Shown piece by piece: positions 27,894 to 36,423 of a DNA stretch of 64,000 nt. The position numbers were made by a program, and so were the translations under genes. How positions within the stretch are numbered: position 1 is the stretch's first letter; every line of letters begins with the position of its first letter. The notes under the pieces were generated by a model. It was not told the origin of the DNA, searched no databases, and saw only the letters and a program-made list of their open reading frames with translations. Where the stretch lies: the NCBI GenBank assembly GCA_965276005.1, contig OZ254962.1, positions 2,356,001 to 2,420,000 on the forward strand, written 5' to 3'. The stretch is from G965232465 sp965276005. GTDB taxonomy: Bacteria > Pseudomonadota > Alphaproteobacteria > JAQWUY01.

Positions 27894-28592
27894 TTAAATT
27901 GTGTTTTTTGAATCGATAATGTGCCAATTTTCCCATACAAATTTATAGCACCATGTTCGCATATGTGTTTTTGACAGATGGTGTGTAATAAAATTGTATT
28001 TATGTTCTGCATCATCGACAAAATTGTGAAATTGTATTTGATATGCACGGGCTATATGTAACATATTTTTTTTGATAAGATATTCTAATAAGGGGTATTC
28101 TCCCCCTTCGATATTTATTTTAATGAGATCGATATGATGTACATTTAAATCTTTGAGTACCTGACAAAATTCCTTAATTTTGCATGTTATAGCCCGCTGG
28201 TCGGCAGAAGATACATGTAAAAAAGAAGAGGCATCTGCGTCATCTGAAATATCAAAACTGCCGGTCACATCAGATATGCCAAAGTTAAACGGTATGATTT
28301 TGTCGTTATCTTGAAATCTTTCCACACAGTGTCGATAAAATACGGGGTGGGGTTCGAATACATATATGGTACATTTATACTTGTCGTGGATATTGGATGC
28401 AAAATCGCCTTTATATCCGCCTAAATCAAAGACTACTGCATTTTCATTTAGTTCGGGGTAATCGTACCTTAAACTTTCCCCGCCGCCTTTTTGCGTATCT
28501 TTAAACCATTGTGTTACTTCACGGGTAAATACATCTTTTTGTATGTGATATTTATACAAGTGTAATGTTTTTTTTAAGTATCGTTTTATCAT
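27894..28592 (-). CDS. FkbM family methyltransferase
   Basis: The 232-residue protein carries the FkbM-type SAM motif (VVFDLGGYKGDFASNI), the acidic strand-2 end VFEPHPVFYRHC, and HIDLIKINIEGGEYPLLEYL, typical of this family. Such enzymes often O-methylate sugars or other surface and secondary-metabolite groups. It starts 3 bp after the guaA stop and is more AT-rich than guaA, so it may be a later insertion into the guaB-rsmB-guaA transcription unit. Confidence 0.8.
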   Translation of the reverse strand: MIKRYLKKTLHLYKYHIQKDVFTREVTQWFKDTQKGGGESLRYDYPELNENAVVFDLGGYKGDFASNIHDKYKCTIYVFEPHPVFYRHCVERFQDNDKIIPFNFGISDVTGSFDISDDADASSFLHVSSADQRAITCKIKEFCQVLKDLNVHHIDLIKINIEGGEYPLLEYLIKKNMLHIARAYQIQFHNFVDDAEHKYNFITHHLSKTHMRTWCYKFVWENWHIIDSKNTI

Positions 28593-28595
28593 AAT

Positions 28596-30146
28596 TTATT
28601 CCCATTCGATAGTGCCGGGGGGTTTGGAAGTATAATCGTATACCACACGGTTTATGCCTTGTACTTCGTTGATGATACGGGTTGCCACACGGGATAGGAA
28701 TTCTCCGTCGAACAGGTACGCTGATGCAGTCATACCGTCTGTTGATGTGACTGCCCTCAAACTGCATACAAAATCATAGGTGCGGGCATCGCCCATGACG
28801 CCTACCGTTCGTACGGGTAACAATACGGCGAAGGCTTGCCAAATGTGGTTGTATAGTCCGGCGTTGCGGATCTCTTCGATGTATATAGCGTCTGCCTTGC
28901 GTAAGATGTCGCATTTTTGTTTGCTAATGGCTCCGGGAATACGAATTGCCAACCCCGGACCGGGGAACGGATGGCGGTCGACAAAAGCGGCGGGCAGCCC
29001 CAATTGTTTACCCAACAAACGGACTTCGTCTTTAAACAACTCCCGCAACGGTTCCACCAACTGCATGTGCATACGATCGGGCAAGCCCCCCACATTGTGG
29101 TGGGACTTTATTACCACATCGTCATGGGTGAAAGACACGGATTCGATAACATCCGGGTATAAGGTGCCTTGTGCCAAGAAATCGACGCCGCCGATTTTTT
29201 CCGCTTCTCTCTCGAACACGGCGATAAACAATTTGCCGATGATTTTGCGTTTTTTTTCTGGATTGTCCTGTCCTTGCAATGCCCGTAAAAACATCTCAGC
29301 CGTATCCACATGTACCAAATTTATATGATAGTGTTCCCGAAACAGGGTAACCACTTGCTCCGCTTCCCCTGTGCGTAACAGCCCGTGATCGACAAAAATA
29401 CAAGTCAATCGATCGCCGATGGCTTGGTTTAACAGCACCGCTACCACCGCACTATCGACACCGCCACTTAACGCACAGATGACTTTTTTATTGCCCACTT
29501 GCGTTTGTATACGGGCAATCGCCTCGTTGCGAAATGCGGACATGGTCCAGTCATTGGCACAGCCACAAATGTTATGTAAAAAATTGCCGATGAGTTTCGA
29601 TCCGTCTGGGGTGTGTACCACTTCTGGATGAAATTGCACCCCGTAAAAATGGCGATTCGTATCGGCGATGATGGCGTATGGTGCTCCTTTCGAGGTGGCG
29701 TATACTTGAAAATTTTCTGGAATGTTAACCACTTTATCCCCGTGCGACATCCACACAGAGGGGGTGGTGTCCGTGTCCCAAATACCCTCAAACAGCGGGC
29801 AAGCGTGCTGTATAGTGATGTGTGCCTGTCCAAATTCCCCGTGTCCGTTTTTGCCGCCGGCAACTTTGCCGCCCAATTGGACACACAGGGTTTGTTGTCC
29901 GTAACAAATCCCCAAAATCGGCACGCCCAAATCGAATATGCCTTGTGGTGCCCGTGGCGAGTTTACCTCGTGTACAGAGGACGGTCCTCCGGATAAAATA
30001 ATGCCTTTGGGGTTGTATGCTTTAACCGTGTCGACAGTGGTTTTATTAAATGGATGAATTTCGCTGTACACGCCGTTCTCCCGCACCCGCCGGGCAATAA
30101 GCTGCGTAACTTGTGATCCAAAATCGATAATTAAAATGCGTTCCAT
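28596..30146 (-). CDS. guaA: GMP synthase (glutamine-hydrolysing)
   Basis: The 516-residue enzyme converts XMP to GMP. The glutamine amidotransferase domain has the triad Cys81 (GICYGQQ), His173 and Glu175 (QFHPEVVHT). The PP-loop ATP pyrophosphatase motif SGGVDS is at 227-232, and the C-terminal dimerisation domain ends RVVYDYTSKPPGTIEWE. Length is standard. It follows guaB and rsmB on the same strand. Confidence 0.97.
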   Translation of the reverse strand: MERILIIDFGSQVTQLIARRVRENGVYSEIHPFNKTTVDTVKAYNPKGIILSGGPSSVHEVNSPRAPQGIFDLGVPILGICYGQQTLCVQLGGKVAGGKNGHGEFGQAHITIQHACPLFEGIWDTDTTPSVWMSHGDKVVNIPENFQVYATSKGAPYAIIADTNRHFYGVQFHPEVVHTPDGSKLIGNFLHNICGCANDWTMSAFRNEAIARIQTQVGNKKVICALSGGVDSAVVAVLLNQAIGDRLTCIFVDHGLLRTGEAEQVVTLFREHYHINLVHVDTAEMFLRALQGQDNPEKKRKIIGKLFIAVFEREAEKIGGVDFLAQGTLYPDVIESVSFTHDDVVIKSHHNVGGLPDRMHMQLVEPLRELFKDEVRLLGKQLGLPAAFVDRHPFPGPGLAIRIPGAISKQKCDILRKADAIYIEEIRNAGLYNHIWQAFAVLLPVRTVGVMGDARTYDFVCSLRAVTSTDGMTASAYLFDGEFLSRVATRIINEVQGINRVVYDYTSKPPGTIEWE

Positions 30147-30172
30147 ATTGTTTTGTGTCCTTGTGGTGTGTA

Positions 30173-31534
30173 CTATACCCTTTTTCGCACCATTATGGCA
30201 ATAAAAAATCCATCGCCATCGTATGAGGGCTGGGCGGTGTTATAGGGGGCGGTTTGTGGGCGAAATCGTAAACTTTTGCCATAATTTTTCCCGTTTTGTG
30301 GCACGGGCATATCCGTAAATACATCTTGCCATATGTTGCGGATGTCGACCCATTCGAATTGCCTATTGTGTTGTAAAAAGGTCTGTACTTGCTGTTCATT
30401 TTCCTGTTGTAACAGCGAACAGGTCATGTAAATCAACCGCCCGCCGCCGACAACCAGTCGAGAGGCGGACTGTAATATGCGGCGTTGCAAGGCGGTTAAT
30501 TGCTGTATATCTTGTTTGGTTATCCGCCATTTTTGGTCGGGGTTTCTGCGCCAAGTGCCTGTACCTGTACACGGGGCATCGACAACCACTTTGTCAAAGC
30601 CTCCGTCGAAGCGGTGGCTTCTGCGTTTTATCCACTTGTCTGTTTCCGATGTTAAGGGGCGACATTCGGCATTGTGTACTCCCGCCCGTTTTAAGCGGAT
30701 TTTTGCCCGCTTTAAGCGGTTTTCGGACACATCACAACAAATAATCCGTCCCGTGTTGTCTAAGTCTTGGGCGATGGCTAAGGCTTTGCCGCCCGCCCCA
30801 GCACAAAAATCGACAATCTTATCGCCCCGTCTGGCGTCTACCAGTTTGCTTGCCCGTTGTGAACTGGCGTCCTGCATTTCAAACCACCCCTGTTTGAAAG
30901 CTGGCAATGCGGACAAGTTGTGGCGGTTTTGCACCCGCAACCCGTGCGGTAAACCGTAAATGGGACAGGTTTTAATACCCTGCGTATGCAGGGCGGCGGT
31001 TACCTGTTGTACAGTGGCTTTTAAGGTATTTACCCGAATGTCGACGGGGGCTTGTTGGTTTAAAGACAACAATACGGCTTTGGTGTCGTCGCCGTATACG
31101 GTTTCGAACAACGGATACATCCACTGTTGTACATTGCAATAGACAAAGTCGGGCATGTCGTCCCGATACAAACCCACATGGGCGTGTAATTTTTTATATA
31201 ACCTGTGTTGTGCCTTGTTTAACGGCGGTGGGCTGAACGGATTTTGGCTGTCAAAAAAGGCGTCCTGTACACTATCTGTGTGGCAAAAATATATGTATAC
31301 TAACACCAGTGTATAGGGGGTAACAGGGGTGTTATATTTTTCACACCACCACACACACGCCATACGATTACGCAAAATATCGTATACCACACGGGCGATA
31401 AAATTTTTGTCTTTTGCCCCCGCATAGCGGTTGTGTGCGTTCCAGTGCGACACCACTCTATCGGCGGGGATTGCACTGTTGTCGATAGTCTGTAGTATAT
31501 GGATGACAGCACGGATACGGGACGATATTTTCAT
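30173..31534 (-). CDS. rsmB: RsmB/NOP2-family rRNA (cytosine-C5) methyltransferase
   Basis: I place the start at the ATG at 31534 (MKISSRIRAV), because a longer frame would run into guaB; the product is 453 residues. It has an N-terminal NusB-like RNA-binding region and a C-terminal methyltransferase domain: DFCAGAGGKALAIAQ (SAM), DAPCTGTGTWRRNPD with the motif IV cysteine (about residue 320) and MTCSLLQQENE with the catalytic TCS cysteine (about 370). It is probably a 16S rRNA m5C967-type enzyme; other RsmB/RsmF-type targets are possible. It sits between guaB and guaA. Confidence 0.85.
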   Translation of the reverse strand: MKISSRIRAVIHILQTIDNSAIPADRVVSHWNAHNRYAGAKDKNFIARVVYDILRNRMACVWWCEKYNTPVTPYTLVLVYIYFCHTDSVQDAFFDSQNPFSPPPLNKAQHRLYKKLHAHVGLYRDDMPDFVYCNVQQWMYPLFETVYGDDTKAVLLSLNQQAPVDIRVNTLKATVQQVTAALHTQGIKTCPIYGLPHGLRVQNRHNLSALPAFKQGWFEMQDASSQRASKLVDARRGDKIVDFCAGAGGKALAIAQDLDNTGRIICCDVSENRLKRAKIRLKRAGVHNAECRPLTSETDKWIKRRSHRFDGGFDKVVVDAPCTGTGTWRRNPDQKWRITKQDIQQLTALQRRILQSASRLVVGGGRLIYMTCSLLQQENEQQVQTFLQHNRQFEWVDIRNIWQDVFTDMPVPQNGKNYGKSLRFRPQTAPYNTAQPSYDGDGFFIAIMVRKRV

Positions 31535-31553
31535 ATGTGTCGAATCGCATATA

Positions 31554-33011
31554 TTAGGTTTGGCGATAGTTTGGCGATTCACGGGTGATGCTGACATTAT
31601 GCACATGGCTTTCTCGTAGTCCCGCATGGGTGATACGGCGGAACACACAGTTTTCCCGCATGTGTTTAATGGTGTCGTTACCCGTGTAGCCCATAGATGC
31701 TTTGAGCCCGCCAATCAGCTGGTGGACAACCGCCGACATAGCCCCCTTGTATGCCACCCGTCCTTCGATGCCTTCAGGGACAAATTTGTTGCTGTCTTTT
31801 ATGTCGTCTTGAAAATAGCGATCGGCGGATCCTTTTGCCATTGCCCCTTCGGATCCCATGCCCCGGTACGATTTATACGATCGACCTTGATATAAAAACA
31901 CTTCGCCGGGGGCTTCTTCTGTGCCGGCTAACATAGACCCAATCATGGCGACCGATGCCCCGGCGGCGATGGCTTTGGCAAGGTCGCCAGAAAATTTAAT
32001 CCCCCCATCGGCAATCACGGGAATGCCGATAGAATCGGCGTATGCACAGACCTCGAGTACGGCACTTAACTGTGGCACGCCGACGCCGGCGACAATCCGG
32101 GTGGTACAAATGGATCCGGGACCAATGCCCACTTTTACCGCATTTGCCCCGGCGGCGATTAAGGCTTTTGCCGCCTCAGGGGTGGCGATGTTACCGCCGA
32201 TAATTTCTGTGTCTGGAAAGCTGTGTCGCAAGCGATATACTTGGTCGATAACCCCCTGTGCATGCCCGTGTGCGGTGTCGACAACCAGTACATCGACGCC
32301 CGCATCTACCAACAATGTCGCCCGTTCGAATCCCTTGTCGCCGGTGCCGGCGGCGGCGGCAACCAACAACGACCCGTGGGCATCTTTGGCAGCGTTGGGA
32401 TATAAAGTGCTTTTGTCGATGTCTTTTAAGGTCATTAAGCCCACACAGTGTTTTTCCCCATCGATAACAATCAGCTTTTCGATGCGGTGCTTGTGTAATA
32501 AGCGTTTGGCGTTTTCTTGCGAAGTGCCTTCCGATACGGTAATCAAGCGTTTGGTCATCAGTTTTTCAATAGGTGTACCCATATCGTCGACAAACCGTAC
32601 ATCACGGTTGGTTAAAATGCCCGCTACTTTGCCAGAGCGTTTGGTGATAACGGGAATACCGCTGATTTTGTATGTCCGCATCACTTGTAACGCCTCACCC
32701 AAAGTTTTATCAGCGGTAATAGTGATGGGGTCACGGACAATCCCAGATTCGAAGCGTTTGACTTTTCGTACTGCATGGGCTTGGTCGGCGGGGGAGAGGT
32801 TTTTGTGGATAACGCCAATGCCCCCCACCTGTGCCATAGCAATTGCCATTTTGGCTTCGGTTACCGTGTCCATAGCACTGGACATAAGCGGGATATTCAA
32901 ACGGATTTTTTGGGTTAAATGGGTGCTGACATCCACTTGATGGGGCAAAATTTTTGAATGCCCGGGGGTCAACAACACATCGTCAAAAGTTAAAGCTTCT
33001 TTAATTTTCAT
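31554..33011 (-). CDS. guaB: Inosine-5'-monophosphate dehydrogenase
   Basis: The 485-residue enzyme oxidises IMP to XMP using NAD+, the committed step to GMP. It has LTFDDVLLTPG at the N-terminus, two CBS domains (about 90-200), catalytic Cys302 in GPGSICTTR, and the flap region RYFQ. A TTAGGAGCG ribosome site precedes the ATG. First gene of guaB-rsmB-guaA. Confidence 0.97.
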   Translation of the reverse strand: MKIKEALTFDDVLLTPGHSKILPHQVDVSTHLTQKIRLNIPLMSSAMDTVTEAKMAIAMAQVGGIGVIHKNLSPADQAHAVRKVKRFESGIVRDPITITADKTLGEALQVMRTYKISGIPVITKRSGKVAGILTNRDVRFVDDMGTPIEKLMTKRLITVSEGTSQENAKRLLHKHRIEKLIVIDGEKHCVGLMTLKDIDKSTLYPNAAKDAHGSLLVAAAAGTGDKGFERATLLVDAGVDVLVVDTAHGHAQGVIDQVYRLRHSFPDTEIIGGNIATPEAAKALIAAGANAVKVGIGPGSICTTRIVAGVGVPQLSAVLEVCAYADSIGIPVIADGGIKFSGDLAKAIAAGASVAMIGSMLAGTEEAPGEVFLYQGRSYKSYRGMGSEGAMAKGSADRYFQDDIKDSNKFVPEGIEGRVAYKGAMSAVVHQLIGGLKASMGYTGNDTIKHMRENCVFRRITHAGLRESHVHNVSITRESPNYRQT

Positions 33012-33159
33012 GTCTTTTCGCTCCTAAGTTATAAGGGGGTGTATTTTCACATAAAAAAAGTCGACAATCAACAAAAATTTTACAATTTGTTACATTATTT
33101 TATCGACAAAATCAGAAAATTGGGATTTTTGTTGCGTATTTTAAAGTAAAAAACAAACC

Positions 33160-33864
33160 CTATTGCCAATTTCCGTCCCAATTGTCTTTAAAACCGGTTG
33201 CCACCACATACATTTCTGGGGACTGTTTGCGTGATGCGGGGGGTTTGTAGTGGTAAATGTGCGAAAAATGTTTTTTCATAATGTTTAAAATGTGGTTTTC
33301 TGTACCGCCGGAAAACACTTTAGCGACAAAAAACCCGTCTTTATGCAGTGTTTCTAAGGCAAACACCAACGCTATTTCCACTAGGGCGATAATCTGCAAG
33401 TGATCGGTTTTTTTGTGTCCTGTGGTGTTTGCCGCCATATCGCTGAGCACGCCATTAGCCGCACCGTTTAGGTGAGATTTTAACATGTCGGGGGCGGTGT
33501 CGTCGGTAAAGTCCCCCTGTAGTATCACCGCCCCATCGACAGGGTCGACGGGCAGTATATCGATACCGATGACTGTGCCTTTGGCACCGACTATGGAGGC
33601 GATAACTTGTGTCCATCCGCCGGGGGCACAGCCTAAGTCGACAATCGTATGGTTGGGTTTTATCAGGTTAAATTTTTGTTGAATTTGTTGGATTTTAAAC
33701 GCCGCACGGCTGCGGTATCCCAATCGGCGGGCTTCGATAACATAGGGGTCGTTGAGCTGTCGTTGCAGCCATAAAGTCGAACTGTTTTTACGCTTGCGGG
33801 CGGTTTTTACCTGTACGGTTTTATAGCGGCGATCGGAAATACTGCCCTTGTTTTTTTTAGCCAT
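33160..33864 (-). CDS. rlmE: 23S rRNA (uridine-2'-O-)-methyltransferase RlmE
   Basis: The 234-residue FtsJ/RrmJ homologue methylates U2552 of 23S rRNA in the 50S subunit. The basic N-terminal tail is followed by RSRAAFK, SAM motif VDLGCAPGGWTQV (about 75-87), GDFTDD, SDMAANTTGHKKTDH and FVAKVFSGG, giving the K-D-K-E active-site set expected for the family. It overlaps the end of the Ppx/GppA gene by 8 bp. Confidence 0.94.
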   Translation of the reverse strand: MAKKNKGSISDRRYKTVQVKTARKRKNSSTLWLQRQLNDPYVIEARRLGYRSRAAFKIQQIQQKFNLIKPNHTIVDLGCAPGGWTQVIASIVGAKGTVIGIDILPVDPVDGAVILQGDFTDDTAPDMLKSHLNGAANGVLSDMAANTTGHKKTDHLQIIALVEIALVFALETLHKDGFFVAKVFSGGTENHILNIMKKHFSHIYHYKPPASRKQSPEMYVVATGFKDNWDGNWQ

Positions 33865-34861
33865 GCGGTGGGTGTCCTGTGTTGTCTCCTGTGTTTTCTG
33901 TGCGGTGCATCAAACCCAGCAAGATACCTTCTCGAATGCCCCGATCTGCCACCCGTATTTTTTGCGTGGTGTTTTGTGTGTACCACGCTTGACAAATAGC
34001 GTGCAGTATCACACACCCCGCCGGCATAAGCGGTGCTCTTTGTACCCCAATACAAGGTTCGTTTGCCCGAATGTGGTTGTCGATTTTGGCTATGTGTTTA
34101 CTTAGGTGTATCACCGTGTCCATATCGATACAAGTACCGTCGATAGCCCGTCGGCTGTACCTTCGCATTTTTAGGTGTGATGCGGTCAAGGTGGTAATCG
34201 TCCCCGATGCCCCCAACAGCTGTAGGTGTTTTATATGTGACATACGATCGGCTAATGGGGTGATATAAGATTGTATGTATTGGCTGTATTCTTGAAATTG
34301 TATGGTGTCTAGGGTGCGTGTACCCATATGATCCTGCAGGGTAATCACCCCATAGGGAATCGATATAGAATCGACAAAACGACCGTTTTCTAACAACACC
34401 AGCTGGGTACTGCCGCCGCCAATATCGAAGATAATGCTGTGTTGAATGTCCTTCGATAATAGGGGGATACATCCGTCTGATGCCAATCGGGCTTCTTCGG
34501 CGGATGAAATCACTTCTAGGGCGATACCGGTGTGGTGTTTGACCCGTTCGATGAACGCATCGGCGTTCGACGCTTGGCGGCAGGCTTCTGTTGCCACCGC
34601 CCGAATCGCTACCAAATTGTGTTTATTGAGTTTTTTCTGAATACATCTCAGGCTGTCGATGGCACGATCCTGTGCATGGGGGCACAATGTCCCCATGCGT
34701 TTTAAATTTTTGCCCAAACCCACCGCTTCCGAGTGGGAATCGATAATGTCCCATGTGTCGGTGGCGATTAACAATCGGCACGCATTGGTGCCAAGGTCAA
34801 TGGCAGCGTAGCTCTTTGGCGGGGCGGACACAACTTTTGCCCGCCACTTAATGTGTGACAT
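33857..34861 (-). CDS. Ppx/GppA family exopolyphosphatase / guanosine pentaphosphatase
   Basis: The 334-residue protein has the ASKHA phosphatase motifs AAIDLGTNACRLLIA (19-33) and FDIGGGSTQLVLL with the E/GGGS loop. It lacks the long C-terminal HD extension of E. coli Ppx/GppA, so it is the short form common in Alphaproteobacteria. It removes phosphate from polyphosphate or pppGpp; which substrate is preferred is unknown. It is coupled to rlmE by overlap. Confidence 0.88.
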   Translation of the reverse strand: MSHIKWRAKVVSAPPKSYAAIDLGTNACRLLIATDTWDIIDSHSEAVGLGKNLKRMGTLCPHAQDRAIDSLRCIQKKLNKHNLVAIRAVATEACRQASNADAFIERVKHHTGIALEVISSAEEARLASDGCIPLLSKDIQHSIIFDIGGGSTQLVLLENGRFVDSISIPYGVITLQDHMGTRTLDTIQFQEYSQYIQSYITPLADRMSHIKHLQLLGASGTITTLTASHLKMRRYSRRAIDGTCIDMDTVIHLSKHIAKIDNHIRANEPCIGVQRAPLMPAGCVILHAICQAWYTQNTTQKIRVADRGIREGILLGLMHRTENTGDNTGHPPHG

Positions 34862-34901
34862 ATACGCTCCTTACATATAAATCGTGTTTATATGTTAGGT
34901 A

Positions 34902-35288
34902 TTATGAACAAGGACGATACGCCATTTCACAGTGTTCGGTACAGTACGGACGCCCCGGTTCGCTGGGGGCGTGACAGAAGTGAAATTCTTTGGTGCCGGG
35001 CTCCCCATGTGGCCACTGGCACAAATGCTCCCGTGACTTTGGCGAATACGATGGCATATGCGAAGGGGCGGATCCCGTTGCCGATGGCTTCTGATTCGCA
35101 GCTGCACTAGGGGTAAGAGGAGGCAATTCGTCCTTCGTTTTGGGCGTACTCAGCCCCATACGGTTTGCTTTGCCGATAACAGCATTGCGGGAAAACCCGC
35201 CCAATTCTTCGCCGATCTCCCGTGCAGTCCTACCAGAAGCCCACATCTCCCGCAGTTTCTCAGTGGTTTCAACAGTCCATTTTGGCAT
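34902..35288 (-). CDS. gcrA: GcrA family cell-cycle regulator
   Basis: The 128-residue protein has the GcrA N-terminal HTH (TEKLREMWASGRTAREIGEE, NAVIGKANRMGLS) and the conserved C-terminal sigma70-contacting region (CQWPHGEPGTKEFHFCH, SEPGRPYCTEHCEMAYRP). GcrA works with CcrM-methylated GANTC promoters in Alphaproteobacteria, which is the best taxonomic marker in this window. It is shorter in the middle linker than the Caulobacter protein. GGGGAAG precedes the ATG. Confidence 0.95.
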   Translation of the reverse strand: MPKWTVETTEKLREMWASGRTAREIGEELGGFSRNAVIGKANRMGLSTPKTKDELPPLTPSAAANQKPSATGSAPSHMPSYSPKSREHLCQWPHGEPGTKEFHFCHAPSEPGRPYCTEHCEMAYRPCS

Positions 35289-35667
35289 ATCTTCCCCATG
35301 CTTCCTTTCCCCCGTGTCCTCATACCTGTATCTTACAATATGTTTCGGTGTATCGTTGTTCGGATCATAATCCTAACTTGCTTGTAGTATAGTACACTTC
35401 AAGCATAGAATCAACAAAAATGATTCCATGAGAACTTTGTTCCCCCATATCATAAACTACAATAGCCTTACAAAGTGTTTTACTACCAGTATGATACAGA
35501 TTTGAATACACAGAACAAGAACAGACACAAATCCTCTCACACCAGAATGGGTAAAGGTAAACCTGAATCGATAGCACCAAGCAGCTCTGTACCCACGACA
35601 CACCGCACCAATGGTTTAACAAGCCATTTTAACTGCTGTCGTAACCACTGGCAAATACAGCAATCGA
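35289..35667. other. Gene-poor stretch upstream of gcrA
   Basis: There is no convincing gene in these 379 bases. On the minus strand a short frame ending at 35365 (YSNLYHTG...SMLEVYYTTSKLGL) looks somewhat protein-like but lacks a start with a ribosome site. It may be a remnant or chance. The gcrA promoter should lie here; I cannot place it with confidence. Confidence 0.4.
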
Positions 35668-35835
35668 TTAAGCCACTTTTTTAGATTTGGCTTTATGTTT
35701 TGCTACTTTGCGGTGCCACTCAAAGCCCGTTAAATGAATTGCATTTTGAACGCCACCAATGGCTGCAAAACCTCTTTTTACCGCATATAAACATACTTCG
35801 TATGTTATGCCATTATATTTGTCTTTGTTATCCAT
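35668..35835 (-). CDS. Small unknown protein (55 aa)
   Basis: ATG at 35835 is preceded by an excellent AAAGGAG site. The product starts MDNKDKYNGITYEVCLYAVK, contains RGFAAIGGVQNAIHLTGFEW and ends in a Lys-rich tail (HRKVAKHKAKSKKVA). Its start overlaps the stop of the upstream gene by 8 bp (ATGGATAA), which argues for translational coupling. I do not recognise it. The basic tail could bind nucleic acid, but that is a guess. Confidence 0.65.
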   Translation of the reverse strand: MDNKDKYNGITYEVCLYAVKRGFAAIGGVQNAIHLTGFEWHRKVAKHKAKSKKVA

Positions 35836-36328
35836 GTTTAGCTCCTTTATTTATGTGTTTTTTTACCAACGCAGTCCATCTACCTTGATACTGTACAGTA
35901 CGATCAATATTTTCCACATCTACAAGTGTTTTTAAAAACGCATACCACATTTTCATGTCAGACGAACGAGGCGTATACACTTTTATGTTATTGCACCCCT
36001 TATCTATTGATTTCCGATAGGTAAATAGAACAGCCGTTGCATACATATGATACATTTCTGCTTCGTCTACTGTATCAAATTCAAACTTTGGTGCAAACGC
36101 TGATCTTGTAGATCGTAAAGTTTTGCCCGTCATGCCCGGCAGTTGTACAACAACCAAATTCGTTACCATCAAAGGATAGTCTTTATCATCTGAAACCAAT
36201 AAAATTTCCCCACACTGTTCATGAATAGATGGCAGGTAAGACAAGTCATCACTAAACGCCTGTGCATCAGCTTCCCATTTGACTTGTACCTTTTTCTACT
36301 CGATCTGATTAATAATTTTGGTTTTCAT
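35828..36328 (-). pseudogene. Unknown protein, frame interrupted by an in-frame TAG near its start
   Basis: From the ATG at 36328 the frame reads MKTKIINQIE, then TAG (36296-36298), then KKVQVKWEADAQAFSDDLSY and continues open to 35828, 165 residues apart from the amber codon. AGGGAATGG lies upstream of the ATG. The remaining open part could only start at the weak TTG at 36244 (138 residues). The protein is soluble, with no recognised domain (FDTVDEAEMYHMYATAVL, GRWTALVKKHINKGAKHG). Its end overlaps the start of the 55-aa gene. It is either a recent nonsense mutation, a read-through gene, or a gene with an unusual start. Confidence 0.55.
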
Positions 36329-36423
36329 GACACTGACCATTCCCTAGATAATTAAGCACATACTGTTTCCGTATCACAAATGTATTTGCTTGTCAATAAA
36401 AAATATGTAAAGAATCGAAAAAA

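Noticed and set aside
31921..32940. A 339-codon open frame opposite guaB
   Set aside because: guaB is unambiguous on the minus strand with all catalytic motifs; the plus frame has no recognisable protein features.
33069..33134. 10-bp inverted repeat CAACAAAAAT / ATTTTTGTTG between rlmE and guaB
   Set aside because: The arms are 46 bp apart and AT-rich, with no adjacent T-run on a fitting strand; chance is likely in this AT-rich gap.
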